Shown here: positions 34,634-43,666 of the stretch, one piece after another
Layout of the letters: every line of letters begins with the position of its first letter
Position numbering within the stretch: position 1 is the stretch's first letter
Assembly: GCF_004366075.1 (NCBI RefSeq)
Contig: NZ_SODU01000002.1
Span: forward strand, 1,822,186-1,886,185
Source of the DNA: Kribbella pratensis
Lineage (GTDB): Bacteria; Actinomycetota; Actinomycetes; Propionibacteriales; Kribbellaceae
Length of the DNA: 64,000 bases
Direction: 5' to 3'
The notes under the pieces: model-generated
Told to the model about the DNA's origin: nothing
Database searches by the model: none
What the model saw: the letters and a program-made list of their open reading frames with translations, nothing else
Translations under genes and position numbers: made by a program

Positions 34634-34652
34634 GTTGAATGTCGTTTTCAAC
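34634..34652. promoter_or_regulatory. Zur box upstream of alternative S18
   Basis: GTTGAATGTCGTTTTCAAC, read on the other strand as TGAAAACGACATTCA, fits the actinobacterial Zur consensus TGAAAATnATTTTCA at most positions. Position just upstream of the RBS of a zinc-free S18 gene supports zinc-dependent repression. Confidence 0.8.
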
Positions 34653-34740
34653 TAGCGTAGCGCAGGGTCTCCACGGTGGCGCGTTTCGGCCAGGGCATGG
34701 ATTCGCCACTCCGTTCCTTCGGCCCGGGCTTGGCGGCTGT

Positions 34741-34756
34741 TATACCGTCGACTCTT
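34741..34756 (+). promoter_or_regulatory. -10 box close to the pepC start
   Basis: TATACC at 34741-34746 ends 10 bp before the ATG at 34757 and no Shine-Dalgarno is seen, so the transcript would be leaderless or nearly so. No clear -35. Confidence 0.4.
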
Positions 34757-36085
34757 ATGGAGCGGAATCTCACAGCCGATCAGCTCGCGCTCTTCGAGAA
34801 GGAGTTCGCGTCGAACCCGCAGTACCGGGTGATGCAGAACGCCGTCACGCAGACGCCGGTCAACAGCATCGCCCTGGATCGCCAGGTCGTCACGTCGATG
34901 GACCACTCGGTGTCCCATCTGCTGGACGACTGGAAGGTCACCAATCAGAAGAAGAGCGGTCGGTGCTGGCTGTTCGCCGGGCTGAACCTGCTCCGCGTCG
35001 GCGCGGCCGAGAAGCTCGGGGTCAAGGACTTCGAGTTCTCCCAGAACTACCTGCTGTTCTGGGACAAGTTCGAGCGTTCGAACTTCTTCCTCGAGGCGAT
35101 CATCGAGACCTCCGAGCGGGACGCCGACGACCGGACCGTCGCGCACCTGCTGTCGGACCCGATCGGTGACGGCGGCCAGTGGAACATGTTCGTCGCGCTG
35201 GTCCGCAAGCACGGCCTGGTGCCGAAGTCGGCGATGCCGGAGACCGAGAGCTCGTCCGCGACCGCGCAGCTCAACGATGCGCTCCGCAAGCTGCTTCGCC
35301 AGGGCGCGCGCGACTTGCGGGCGCTCGACACCGACGACGCCCGCCGCGACCGCAAGCGCGAGATCCTGACCACCGTGCACCGGGTGCTGAGCATCCACCT
35401 CGGTACGCCGCCGCAGAAGTTCCTGTGGCAGTGGAAGGACAGCGACAAGGGCTTCCACCGTGACGGCTGGACCACGCCGACCGAGTTCGCGGCGGCGTAC
35501 GTGCAGCTGCCCGTCGACGAGTACGTCTGCCTCGTGCACGACCCGCGGGAGGCCAGCCCGGTCGGCCGGACCTTCACCGTCGACTTCCTCGGCAACGTCA
35601 TCGATGCCCCGCCGGTGGTGTACCTGAACGTCGAGATCGACCTGATGAAGCAGCTCACCCAGGACGCGATCGTCGGCGGCGAGCCGGTCTGGTTCGGTTG
35701 CGACGTCGGCAAGCAGATGAACGCCGACCTCGGCTTCTGGGACGCCAAGCTGTACGACTACGGCGCCGTCTACGACACCGAGTTCACGCTGGACAAGGCC
35801 GAGCGGCTGGTGCACCACGAGACGCTGATGACGCACGCGATGCTGTTCACCGGCGTCGACGTGGTCGACGGCAAGCCGCGCCGCTGGCGGGTCGAGAACA
35901 GCTGGGGTGACGAGAAGGCCGACAGCGGCTTCTGGACCATGAACGACTCGTGGTTCGGCGAGCACGTCTTCGAGGTCGCCGTACGCCGGTCCGCGCTGCC
36001 GGCCGACCTGCAGGCCCGCCTGGACGAGGCCCCGATCGTCCTCCCCGCCTGGGACCCGATGGGCGCCCTAGCCGATCAGGCCTAA
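34757..36085 (+). CDS. pepC: aminopeptidase C / bleomycin hydrolase (C1 peptidase)
   Basis: 442-residue cytoplasmic cysteine aminopeptidase of the PepC/bleomycin hydrolase family. Catalytic residues Q64 and C70 (NQKKSGRCWLFAG), H360 (THAMLFTGV) and N381 (VENSWGD) are all present. Members form hexameric barrels that trim peptides and inactivate bleomycin. The ATG at 34757 fits the family N-terminus; the upstream in-frame extension does not. Convergent with the alpha/beta hydrolase gene, overlapping it by 18 bp. Confidence 0.93.
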   Translation: MERNLTADQLALFEKEFASNPQYRVMQNAVTQTPVNSIALDRQVVTSMDHSVSHLLDDWKVTNQKKSGRCWLFAGLNLLRVGAAEKLGVKDFEFSQNYLLFWDKFERSNFFLEAIIETSERDADDRTVAHLLSDPIGDGGQWNMFVALVRKHGLVPKSAMPETESSSATAQLNDALRKLLRQGARDLRALDTDDARRDRKREILTTVHRVLSIHLGTPPQKFLWQWKDSDKGFHRDGWTTPTEFAAAYVQLPVDEYVCLVHDPREASPVGRTFTVDFLGNVIDAPPVVYLNVEIDLMKQLTQDAIVGGEPVWFGCDVGKQMNADLGFWDAKLYDYGAVYDTEFTLDKAERLVHHETLMTHAMLFTGVDVVDGKPRRWRVENSWGDEKADSGFWTMNDSWFGEHVFEVAVRRSALPADLQARLDEAPIVLPAWDPMGALADQA

Positions 36086-36802
36086 TGCTTCAGCGGGGCG
36101 CTCGAGGGTCGGCAGGTGGCCGGCCCAGGGGAGGTGGATGCGTTCCGGGTTCGGTAGGCGTTCCGCCAGGTAGTCCGCGCTGTCGGTGAAGAACTTGAAG
36201 TCGTGCGCGCCGGTGATCAATCGCACCGGCGCGCCGATCTTCTCGGGCTCGACGGCGTACTCCTCGTTGTCCAGGTCGTCCCCGGCGGCGAGCTGCAGCT
36301 CGTACGCGCGCTTCTGCATCGCGCGGAGCAGTTCGCGGGCTTCGTCGTCGGCGTCCGGACCGATCCAGCGCCGTACGGTGAGGTCGGTCGCGCCGTCGAC
36401 GTCGCCGGCCTCCAACAGCTTGTTCTCCTCGCCCCACAACGCCCGGAGCTCGTCGTCCGGCTCCACGTTGTCGGTCGGCGCACAGATCAGTACGAGACGG
36501 TCGAACCGCTCGGGCGCCCGGCTCGCGGCCTGCTGTACGACGTACCCGCCGTACGACGCACCGACCGCCGTCACCGCACTGGACCCGACCGCGTCGAGTA
36601 CCGCGAGCACGTCGCCCGCGTCGGAGTACTTGGCGCCGGCCTCCACCGGCGTCTCGCCGTACCCGCGCAGGTCCAGCGTGATCACTCGATGGTTCGACTT
36701 CAGCTCTTCCACCTGCCGGGCCCACATCCGGGCGTCGGCCACGCCGGCGTGCACGAGCAGCAGATCCGGGCCGTCCCCGGTCACGTCATAAGAAATCGTC
36801 AT
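36068..36802 (-). CDS. alpha/beta hydrolase
   Basis: 244 residues. Oxyanion-hole region LLVHAGVADARMW, nucleophile elbow VGASYGGYV (Ser), acid region LITGAHDFKF, and His in WAGHLPTLERP. It resembles 3-oxoadipate enol-lactonase-type hydrolases, but the substrate is unknown. The ATG at 36802 is preferred; the frame open to 37072 overlaps the PIG-L gene. It follows that gene by 41 bp on the same strand. Confidence 0.85.
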   Translation of the reverse strand: MTISYDVTGDGPDLLLVHAGVADARMWARQVEELKSNHRVITLDLRGYGETPVEAGAKYSDAGDVLAVLDAVGSSAVTAVGASYGGYVVQQAASRAPERFDRLVLICAPTDNVEPDDELRALWGEENKLLEAGDVDGATDLTVRRWIGPDADDEARELLRAMQKRAYELQLAAGDDLDNEEYAVEPEKIGAPVRLITGAHDFKFFTDSADYLAERLPNPERIHLPWAGHLPTLERPAEALGLIG

Positions 36803-36843
36803 GGCTGCACCTTCCAGGTCGCACCTGCCCGCAGGCAAACTGA

Positions 36844-37572
36844 TTACAGGCGGACGACAGTGAACGACTCGGCGTAGTGGTTCGGCGGGAGGCCGGCTTC
36901 GGCGGCGACAGCGGCGAAGGTGGCGGTGATCCCCGTGCGAAGGCCGTCGGGGTCCCGGTGCTGGCTGGTGTGCGACAGGAGCGCGTCCAGCTTCTGGTCG
37001 AAGGTGTCGGTGACGTCCACGTAGTGGTTGATCTCCGGGTGGTCCATCATCCAGAGCTCGCCGACGTCCCACGCCTCCTCGGCCAGGTCGGAGTACGCGT
37101 GGGGGTTGCCGGCCGCCGGATAGAACGCCCGGACAGCAGCCTCCGCCGCGGCCAGGTGGTCAGGGTGTGAGACGTGGAGCCGGGACCACACGCGCTCGGG
37201 CGACTGAGTGAGCAGGCGCTGCGGGCGAACAGTCCGGATCACTCGGCTGATGTCGCGGACCAACGCCGACGTCGGCTCGACCGATCCGTCGACGTAGCCG
37301 AGGAAGTGCAGTTTCTGGACGCCGACGTGCTGCGCGGCGGTGGTCTGCTCGGCCCGTCGTACGGCGGGAATCTCGGCGCGGTCCCGATCCGGTTCGAAGC
37401 CACCGGCCTGCCCGTCGGTGACGATGCAGTAGTGCACCTCGATTCCGGCCTTGGTCCACAGTGCGACCGTGCCGGCGCCGCCGAAGTCGATGTCGTCCGG
37501 GTGCGCCATCACGACCAGCGCCCGCTCGATCTCGCTGTCCGGTCGCGGATTCGCCTCAGGAACACTCACCAT
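36844..37572 (-). CDS. PIG-L (LmbE) family deacetylase
   Basis: 242-residue zinc-dependent N-deacetylase of the MshB/Mca/PIG-L family. MAHPDDIDFGG supplies the H-P-D-D metal/catalytic motif (H24, D26, D27) and SHPDHLAAAEA the third ligand. Family members act on GlcNAc-inositol, mycothiol S-conjugates or antibiotic precursors. The mycothiol enzymes are usually longer (about 290), so the precise substrate is open. Divergent from the beta-lactamase-fold gene, 39 bp apart. Confidence 0.88.
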   Translation of the reverse strand: MVSVPEANPRPDSEIERALVVMAHPDDIDFGGAGTVALWTKAGIEVHYCIVTDGQAGGFEPDRDRAEIPAVRRAEQTTAAQHVGVQKLHFLGYVDGSVEPTSALVRDISRVIRTVRPQRLLTQSPERVWSRLHVSHPDHLAAAEAAVRAFYPAAGNPHAYSDLAEEAWDVGELWMMDHPEINHYVDVTDTFDQKLDALLSHTSQHRDPDGLRTGITATFAAVAAEAGLPPNHYAESFTVVRL

Positions 37573-37611
37573 CAGACAGTAACTGTTTGCCCAGGTGGGC
37601 ACAGTGGACTC

Positions 37612-38697
37612 ATGGAGTTCGGCGGGGTCGGCGACCCCCAGGACGCCGGTTTCGACCCGGACCGTCTCGCGGAGGCGATCGGGCTGATCGAGGCACGTGG
37701 CGGGGTCGCGCAGTTGTGCGTCGTCCGGGACGGCCGGACGGTGGTCGACCGCTCCTTCGGGTGCTCACCGAACGCGCTGTTCTGGCTCTTCTCCGCAAGC
37801 AAGCCGTACATCGCGATCGTGGTCCATCAACTCGTCGAATCCGGACGGCTGCATCTCGACGACGCGGTCGCGGCGTACTGGCCGGAGTTCGCGCGCAACG
37901 GCAAACGCGAGATCACCGTCCGCGAGGTCCTGCGGCACCGGTCCGGCCTGTCGAACGCGGGCTCGTACGTCGGAGAGCTCCGCGCGATGACCGACTGGGA
38001 CCGCGCGCTGCGCCGGATCGAGGAGGCCAGACCGCGCTTTCCGATCGGGACCGTCGCGTACAGCCCACTGGCGTTCGGGTTCATCCTCGGCGAGGTCGTA
38101 CGACGCTGCAGCGGGACGCCGTACGACGAGCTGGTACGTCGTAACGTCCTCGAGCCGCTCGGTGTCGCGGACACATACCTCGGCCTGCCCTACGAGCTCT
38201 GGGACCGGCATGTGCCGATCCGTGCGTCGGGTCCGCTCGGGCCGTTCATCCAGTCCGTCGTCAACCGCCGGAGTACGCGCGAGGCCCTCGTACCGGCTGC
38301 CGGGATCTCGACGACCGCGCGGGATCTGACGGTCTTCTACCAGGCCTTGCTGGACGGCCGTCTGCTCCGGCCGGAGACGCTCGCGGTCGCGCTCGAGCCG
38401 AGCAGCGAGGGCGAGTACGACCCGGTGGCGCGGGCGCCGGTCCGGTGGTCTCAGGGCTTCCAGCTCGGCGGACCGCGGTGGATGGAGGGTGCCGTATCGT
38501 CCATGGGGTCCCTGAGCGGCAAACGGACGTTCGGCCACAACGGCAGCAACTGCTGTATCGGGTGGGCCGACCCGGATCGCAGGATCGCGTACGCGTACCT
38601 GACCAACCGGGTCGGCCGCCCGCAGCCCGACCTCCTCCACCACGCCGCCGTCGCCGACAAGGTCCTCGAAGCCGCCGACCAGACGGAACCTAGGTGA
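37612..38697 (+). CDS. serine hydrolase, beta-lactamase/class C fold
   Basis: 361 residues. Active-site SxxK is S61-A-S-K64 (LFSASKPY); the second motif is YSP in place of YxN; the third is HNG (FGHNGSN). No signal peptide, so it is a cytoplasmic esterase or peptidase-like enzyme rather than a secreted beta-lactamase. RHRSGLSN, LEPLGVADT and PAAGISTTARDL are typical of the Pfam beta-lactamase family. The 3' end overlaps the convergent clpP by 8 bp. Confidence 0.87.
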   Translation: MEFGGVGDPQDAGFDPDRLAEAIGLIEARGGVAQLCVVRDGRTVVDRSFGCSPNALFWLFSASKPYIAIVVHQLVESGRLHLDDAVAAYWPEFARNGKREITVREVLRHRSGLSNAGSYVGELRAMTDWDRALRRIEEARPRFPIGTVAYSPLAFGFILGEVVRRCSGTPYDELVRRNVLEPLGVADTYLGLPYELWDRHVPIRASGPLGPFIQSVVNRRSTREALVPAAGISTTARDLTVFYQALLDGRLLRPETLAVALEPSSEGEYDPVARAPVRWSQGFQLGGPRWMEGAVSSMGSLSGKRTFGHNGSNCCIGWADPDRRIAYAYLTNRVGRPQPDLLHHAAVADKVLEAADQTEPR

Positions 38698-39298
38698 GCA
38701 CCGGAACCGGGGTCCGCTCGCTGATCACGTGGTCGACGATGCCGTACTCCTTGGCGCCGGCCGCGGTCAGCACGTGGTCGCGATCGGTGTCGTGCCGCAG
38801 CCTCTCGATCGTCTGGCCGGTGTGCCGGGCCAGGATCTCCTCGACCTGACCGCGGACCCGCACCACTTCGTCCGCCTGCAGGATCAGGTCCGGGATCGTG
38901 CCCTGACCGCGGCCCGCCGGCTGGTGCAGGACGATCCGGGCATGCGGCAGTACCGCGCGGCTTCCCGGCGTACCCGCGGCCAGCAGGACCGCACCGGCGG
39001 AGATCGCCTGTCCGACGCAGACGGTCGCGATCGGGGACTGGACGTACTGCATCGTGTCGTAGATCGCGAGCATCGCGGTCATGTCGCCGCCCTCGCAGTT
39101 GATGAAGATCTTGATCTCCTGATCAGGTTTGTCCGCTTCCAGATGCAGGAGCTGGGCGATCAGGGCGTTCGCGACCCCGGCATCGATCCCCGTACCGATG
39201 TAGATGATGCGCTCGGTCAGCAGGTGCGAGTAGACGTCCATGATGCGCTCGCCGCGCGGGTGCTGGGCGATGACGTTCGGGATCGTGTAGCTGCTCAT
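38690..39298 (-). CDS. clpP: ATP-dependent Clp protease proteolytic subunit (second of pair)
   Basis: 202-residue ClpP. Catalytic Ser in GQAISAGAVLLAAG, His in RIVLHQPAG, Asp in RHDTDRDHVLTAAGA. Works as a tetradecamer with ClpX/ClpC ATPases. Overlaps the preceding clpP stop/start by 4 bp. The paired arrangement with a more diverged partner resembles clpP3-clpP4 of Streptomyces rather than clpP1-clpP2, which sit next to clpX and tig. Which number applies is not settled here. Confidence 0.93.
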   Translation of the reverse strand: MSSYTIPNVIAQHPRGERIMDVYSHLLTERIIYIGTGIDAGVANALIAQLLHLEADKPDQEIKIFINCEGGDMTAMLAIYDTMQYVQSPIATVCVGQAISAGAVLLAAGTPGSRAVLPHARIVLHQPAGRGQGTIPDLILQADEVVRVRGQVEEILARHTGQTIERLRHDTDRDHVLTAAGAKEYGIVDHVISERTPVPVLT

Positions 39299-39891
39299 GC
39301 TGCTGCCGCCTTCCTGGGCATGACCTGGTCGAAGGACTCGACGATGTGGTCGATGAAGCCGTACTCGCGGGCCTGCTCGGCGGTGTACCAGTGGTCGTGC
39401 CGCGAGTCTTCGTGCACGACGTCGAACGGCTGCCCGGTGTCCTCGGCGATCAGCCCGAGTACGGTGTCGCGGATGTGCCGCAGGTCGTTGGCCTGGATCT
39501 CGATCTCGACCGCGGACCCGCCGATACCGGCCGAGCCCTGGTGCATCAGGACGCGGGCGTGCCGCAACGCATAGCGCTTCCCCGGCGTACCGGCCGACAG
39601 CAGGAACTGCCCCGCGCTGCAGGCCAGCCCGATCGCCAGCGTCGACACGTCGCACGGCACCATCCGCATCACGTCGCGGATCGCGAGCATCGACGGCACC
39701 GAGCCGCCGGGCGAGTGGATCCAGAACGCGATGTCGGCGTCCGGGTCCTCGGCCGCCAGCGTCATGATCTGGGTGGCCAGTAGGGTGCCGAGGTCGTCGT
39801 CGAGGACTCTGTCCAGTACGACGATCCGTTGCCCGAGCAGCCGCTGCCGGGCGGTCTCGTTGAACAGCGGCGGTTTCATGTCTTCTGCCAT
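39295..39891 (-). CDS. clpP: ATP-dependent Clp protease proteolytic subunit (first of pair)
   Basis: About 198 residues. Catalytic S92 (GLACSAGQFLLSAG), H117 (RVLMHQGSAG) and Asp in HEDSRHDHWYTAEQA. WIHSPGGSVPSMLAI is the substrate-binding strand. GTG 39900 and ATG 39891 are both possible starts; neither has a strong SD. First gene of the clpP pair; upstream DNA carries TCTGCT-GAC-GGCAAG, like the PopR box of the Streptomyces clpP3 operon. Confidence 0.92.
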   Translation of the reverse strand: MAEDMKPPLFNETARQRLLGQRIVVLDRVLDDDLGTLLATQIMTLAAEDPDADIAFWIHSPGGSVPSMLAIRDVMRMVPCDVSTLAIGLACSAGQFLLSAGTPGKRYALRHARVLMHQGSAGIGGSAVEIEIQANDLRHIRDTVLGLIAEDTGQPFDVVHEDSRHDHWYTAEQAREYGFIDHIVESFDQVMPRKAAAA

Positions 39892-39932
39892 GTCATCCAC
39901 ACTGACCGGGCGAACGGCGCCGTCCCAGCTTT

Positions 39933-39976
39933 TCTGCTGACGGCAAGTCTGCCCACAGCAAAGCTGTTCTTTGTGG
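39933..39976. promoter_or_regulatory. PopR-like palindrome and inverted repeat upstream of clpP pair
   Basis: TCTGCT-GAC-GGCAAG (39933-39947), followed by a second half-site TCTGCC, resembles TCTGCC-N3-GGCAGA, the site I recall for PopR in Streptomyces lividans. Next to it CCACAGCAAAG and CTTTGTGG form an imperfect inverted repeat (39953-39976). No popR gene is in the window. Confidence 0.45.
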
Positions 39977-39989
39977 CAGTCTCCTGCGG

Positions 39990-40346
39990 GTGTATTTGAC
40001 TGAGGAGCTGTCCGAGCAGGAGCGCACGCTCCTGGAACTGACGGCCACCCCGGCCGCGACGCTGCTCGGCGCGGTGTCGATGATCCTGCGTACGACGTTG
40101 TTCAGCGAGGATCCGGCCGTCTGGGTCGACATGTGGCAGGCGCGCCCCGACCTCGCCCGCATCGAGTGGATGGACGGCCCCGAACTGGCCGACGTGGTCG
40201 CCCATCTCGCCGCGAAGGACTACGAAGGCACCATCGAAGGCGTCCCCGGCCTGCGCATCACGTCGTACGACGACCACAACGCCAAGATGCACTGGATCGC
40301 GACCAGCACCCCGGTGGTCCTGCACCTCACCAGGCAGCTGTCCTAG
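39990..40346 (+). CDS. hypothetical protein
   Basis: 118 residues, GTG start; I do not recognise the family. Predicted mostly helical N-terminus (LTEELSEQERTLLELTATPAATLLGAVSMI), then EIEWMDGPELADVVAHLA-like helix and a beta-rich end. No membrane helix or signal. It is divergent from the clpP pair, 90 bp away across the PopR-like site, so it may be a co-regulated substrate or adaptor; that is speculation. Overlaps the convergent hydrolase gene by 4 bp. Confidence 0.6.
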   Translation: MYLTEELSEQERTLLELTATPAATLLGAVSMILRTTLFSEDPAVWVDMWQARPDLARIEWMDGPELADVVAHLAAKDYEGTIEGVPGLRITSYDDHNAKMHWIATSTPVVLHLTRQLS

Positions 40347-41224
40347 AGGACCTTCGCCAGCAGTTCGTCGAAGCCGGCCGGGAACGTGTGCCCGAGCCCC
40401 GGCAGCCGCTCGATCCTGCACCCGAACCCGGTGAGCTGTTCGGCGGAACCGTCCACGACCTCGAGGAGATCGTCGTCGGTCCCGATCCAGATCGTTGCCG
40501 GTGACAACTTCCTGTCCGTGTACGCCGGAAGCTCCCGCAACGCCGGCGCCAATGCGAGCACACCGGCAACGGCCGCCGGCCGACCCGTGAGCGCCCAGTC
40601 GAGAGCCACCCGCCCGCCCGCCGAGAACCCGGCTGCGACCACCGGCAAGCCGCCGATCTCGGCAGGCAATTCGTCCAGCGCACGGGCAATGTCCGCGCGG
40701 GCCTGCTCGGGATCCGGCCACGTCCGGTACATCGGCGACATCCGCCGCGACGACTGCACACAAACCAGCGCGTAGCCGAGCTCCAGGACCCCGCTCCAGT
40801 TCGCTCGCGCATGTAACGCCGTCTGCCCGGCACCATGCAACGCAACCACCACCCCCACCGGCCGATCGGGTACGTCGACCAGCGCCGGAACCGGATCGTC
40901 CGCAACCCGCGCGCCGGACACGGCGACCAACTCCTCGAACTCGGACCGCTCACGCAACCCAGCGAGGTCGTCGTCCTCCACCAGGATCGCGGGTGCCCAC
41001 CACCCACCCGCCGCACTCGCCTCGCGCAACACCCGCAGCGCTCCATCGGCGTCACCGTCCGCGCCGAGCAGGCAGGCCTTCAGGTGGGCGAGTTCGGCCG
41101 TCCACGCCTCCAGCCCGTCGCTCTCCGCGTCGAGCAGGTCTGCGGCCGCGCGGTAGCGGTGGTCGTTGTAGAGGACCTCGATCCGGTCCACCAGGTCGTC
41201 GTACCGCAGCTCAGAGGCGTCCAT
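40343..41224 (-). CDS. alpha/beta hydrolase with N-terminal helical repeat region
   Basis: 293 residues. The N-terminal 80 residues are TPR-like helices (YNDHRYRAAADLLDAES, AHLKACLLGADGDADGALRVL); the rest is a dienelactone-hydrolase/phospholipase-like alpha/beta fold with Ser in AAGFSAGGRVAL, Asp in IGTDDDLL and His in GLGHTFP. Substrate unknown. Divergent from the pcrA helicase gene. Confidence 0.83.
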   Translation of the reverse strand: MDASELRYDDLVDRIEVLYNDHRYRAAADLLDAESDGLEAWTAELAHLKACLLGADGDADGALRVLREASAAGGWWAPAILVEDDDLAGLRERSEFEELVAVSGARVADDPVPALVDVPDRPVGVVVALHGAGQTALHARANWSGVLELGYALVCVQSSRRMSPMYRTWPDPEQARADIARALDELPAEIGGLPVVAAGFSAGGRVALDWALTGRPAAVAGVLALAPALRELPAYTDRKLSPATIWIGTDDDLLEVVDGSAEQLTGFGCRIERLPGLGHTFPAGFDELLAKVL

Positions 41225-41306
41225 GGGGCTGATCCTCGCAGTCCCGGACGCGCGGTTCGAACCCGTTTTCGGAAAGTGTCTGGGGGACCGCCTAAGGTGT
41301 TGGGTG

Positions 41307-43625
41307 ATGACCACTTTGTTCTCGCCTGATGAGCTCCCGGTGCCGCTGGAGGAGTCGAAGACGTCTCGGGCCGACCCGGATGCGCTGCTCGAGGGGTTGA
41401 ACCCGCAGCAGCGCGCCGCGGTGGTGCATGCCGGCAAGCCGCTGCTGGTGGTGGCCGGTGCGGGGTCGGGGAAGACCCGGGTGCTGACCCGCCGGATCGC
41501 CTACCTGCTGGCGGCCCGCGACGCGCACCCCGGCTCGATCCTGGCGATCACGTTCACCAACAAGGCCGCCGCGGAGATGCGCGAGCGGGTGGTGGATCTG
41601 GTCGGCCCGCGGGCGAAGCTGATGTGGGTCTCGACGTTCCACTCCTCCTGTGTGCGGATCCTCCGCCGCGACATCAAGCGGTTCGGGATCAACTCGACGT
41701 TCTCGATCTACGACGACACCGACTCGCGCCGGCTGATGACGCTGGTCTGCCGCGAGCTCGACCTGGACGTCAAGCGGTACAACCCGCGCGCCGTGCTGAA
41801 CTGGATCAGCACCCAGAAGAACGAGCTGATCGACCACGAGACCTCGGCCGCGAAGGCGGAGAACCATCTCGAGCAGACGTACGCCGAGTGCTACCGGATC
41901 TACCAGGAGCGGCTCGCCCAGGCGAACGCCCTCGACTTCGACGACCTGCTGATGACCACGGTCAACCTGCTGCAGGCCTTCCCCGAGGTCCGTGAGTACT
42001 ACCGGCGCCGGTTCCGGCATGTGCTCGTCGACGAGTACCAGGACACGAACCACGCGCAGTACACGCTGATCCGCGAGCTCTGCGGCGAGGACGAGCCCAA
42101 CTACAACGGCCCGACGGCGCCACCGGCCGAGCTGATGGTGGTGGGCGACTCCGACCAGTCGATCTACGCGTTCCGCGGGGCGACGATCCGCAACATCCTC
42201 GCGTTCGAGGAGGACTTCACCGGCGCCGAGACGATCCTGCTCGAGCAGAACTACCGCTCCACCCAGACGATCCTGACCGCGGCCAACGCGGTGATCAGCC
42301 GCAACGAGGGCCGCAAGGCGAAGAACCTCTGGTCCGACCAGGGCCAGGGCGAGCAGATCGCGGTGTACGTCGCGGACAACGAGCACGACGAGGCGCAGTT
42401 CGTCGCCGACGAGATCGACCGGCTCACCGACGCCGACGGGGTGAAGCCGTCCGACGTGGCGGTGTTCTACCGGACCAACGCGCAGTCCCGGGTGTTCGAG
42501 GAAGTCTTCATCCGGACCGGCCATCCGTACAAGGTGGTCGGCGGCGTCCGGTTCTACGAGCGCAAAGAGGTCCGCGACGCGCTCGCGTACCTGCGGGTCC
42601 TGGTCAACCCCGAGGACACCGTCTCGCTGCGCCGGATCATGAACGAGCCGAAGCGTGGGATCGGCGACCGGGCCGAGGCCGCGATCGAGGCGCTCGCCCA
42701 GCGCGACCGGATCTCGTTCGCGCAGGCGATGCGCCGGGCCGAGGACGCGCCGGCGATGGCCTCGCGCTCGGTGAACGCGGTCCAGGCCTTCGTCGACATC
42801 CTCGACGAGCTGACCGCGATGGTCGACTCGGGAGCCCCGCCGGACGACATCCTGGACGTCGCCCTGCACCGCTCCGGGTACTACGAGACCCTGCAGAAGT
42901 CCCCGGACCCGCAGGACGAGACCCGCCTGGAGAACTTGGACGAGTTCATCTCGGTGGCGCGCGAGTTCGTCGAGGAGCGGACCGCGGCCGGCGAGGCCGC
43001 CGACCTGCAGGCGTTCCTGGAGCGGGTCGCGCTGGTCGCCGACGCCGACCAGATCCCGGACGCGGCCGACGACGGCGGCGTGGTCACGCTGATGACTCTG
43101 CACACCGCGAAGGGCCTGGAGTTCCCGGTGGTGTTCCTGACCGGCATGGAGGACGGCGTCTTCCCGCACTCCCGGTCGCTGACCGATCTGAAGGAGCTCG
43201 AGGAAGAGCGCCGGCTCGCGTACGTCGGCATCACGCGGGCCCGGCAACGACTGGCGATCTCCCGGGCCGCGGTGCGTTCGGCGTACGGCGCTCCGCAGCA
43301 CAACCCGCCGTCGCGGTTCCTGGAGGAGATCCCGGCCGAGCTGCTCGACTGGCGCCGCGACGAGTCCGCGATCACGCGGTGGTCCGGCACCGGGACGACC
43401 CGCGGCAGCGGGATCCCGAGCCGGTACGAGCCGGCCCGCAGAACGGCCTCCGACAAGCCCGTGATCAGCCTGAACCCGGGCGACCGGGTGGTCCACGACA
43501 GCTTCGGGATGGGCACCGTCGTGGTGGTCCGCGGCGAGGGCCAGCAGGCCCAGGCCGACATAGATTTCGGCTCCGAAGGTGTGAAGCGACTCCTCCTGCG
43601 CTACGCGCCTGTCGAAAAGATTTAG
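41307..43625 (+). CDS. pcrA: ATP-dependent DNA helicase PcrA/UvrD
   Basis: 772-residue SF1A 3'-5' helicase acting in nucleotide-excision and mismatch-type repair and in removing stalled polymerases. Motif I is AGAGSGKT (50-57), motif II VDEYQD near 247, motif III GDSDQSIYAFRGA, motif IV EQNYRST, motif V TLHTAKGLEF and motif VI YVGITRARQRL. C-terminal region ends in a Tudor-like GDRVVHDSFGMGTVV segment that binds RNA polymerase in PcrA. The ATG at 41307 gives the usual N-terminus. Confidence 0.97.
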   Translation: MTTLFSPDELPVPLEESKTSRADPDALLEGLNPQQRAAVVHAGKPLLVVAGAGSGKTRVLTRRIAYLLAARDAHPGSILAITFTNKAAAEMRERVVDLVGPRAKLMWVSTFHSSCVRILRRDIKRFGINSTFSIYDDTDSRRLMTLVCRELDLDVKRYNPRAVLNWISTQKNELIDHETSAAKAENHLEQTYAECYRIYQERLAQANALDFDDLLMTTVNLLQAFPEVREYYRRRFRHVLVDEYQDTNHAQYTLIRELCGEDEPNYNGPTAPPAELMVVGDSDQSIYAFRGATIRNILAFEEDFTGAETILLEQNYRSTQTILTAANAVISRNEGRKAKNLWSDQGQGEQIAVYVADNEHDEAQFVADEIDRLTDADGVKPSDVAVFYRTNAQSRVFEEVFIRTGHPYKVVGGVRFYERKEVRDALAYLRVLVNPEDTVSLRRIMNEPKRGIGDRAEAAIEALAQRDRISFAQAMRRAEDAPAMASRSVNAVQAFVDILDELTAMVDSGAPPDDILDVALHRSGYYETLQKSPDPQDETRLENLDEFISVAREFVEERTAAGEAADLQAFLERVALVADADQIPDAADDGGVVTLMTLHTAKGLEFPVVFLTGMEDGVFPHSRSLTDLKELEEERRLAYVGITRARQRLAISRAAVRSAYGAPQHNPPSRFLEEIPAELLDWRRDESAITRWSGTGTTRGSGIPSRYEPARRTASDKPVISLNPGDRVVHDSFGMGTVVVVRGEGQQAQADIDFGSEGVKRLLLRYAPVEKI

Positions 43626-43666
43626 TAGAAGTAGGTGAAAGGGGCGTACGCGCCGGTGGAGAAGGC

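Noticed and set aside
41254..41269. GGTTCGAACCC, a tRNA T-arm-like sequence
   Set aside because: No acceptor, D-arm or anticodon arm can be built around it; it lies between divergent genes.
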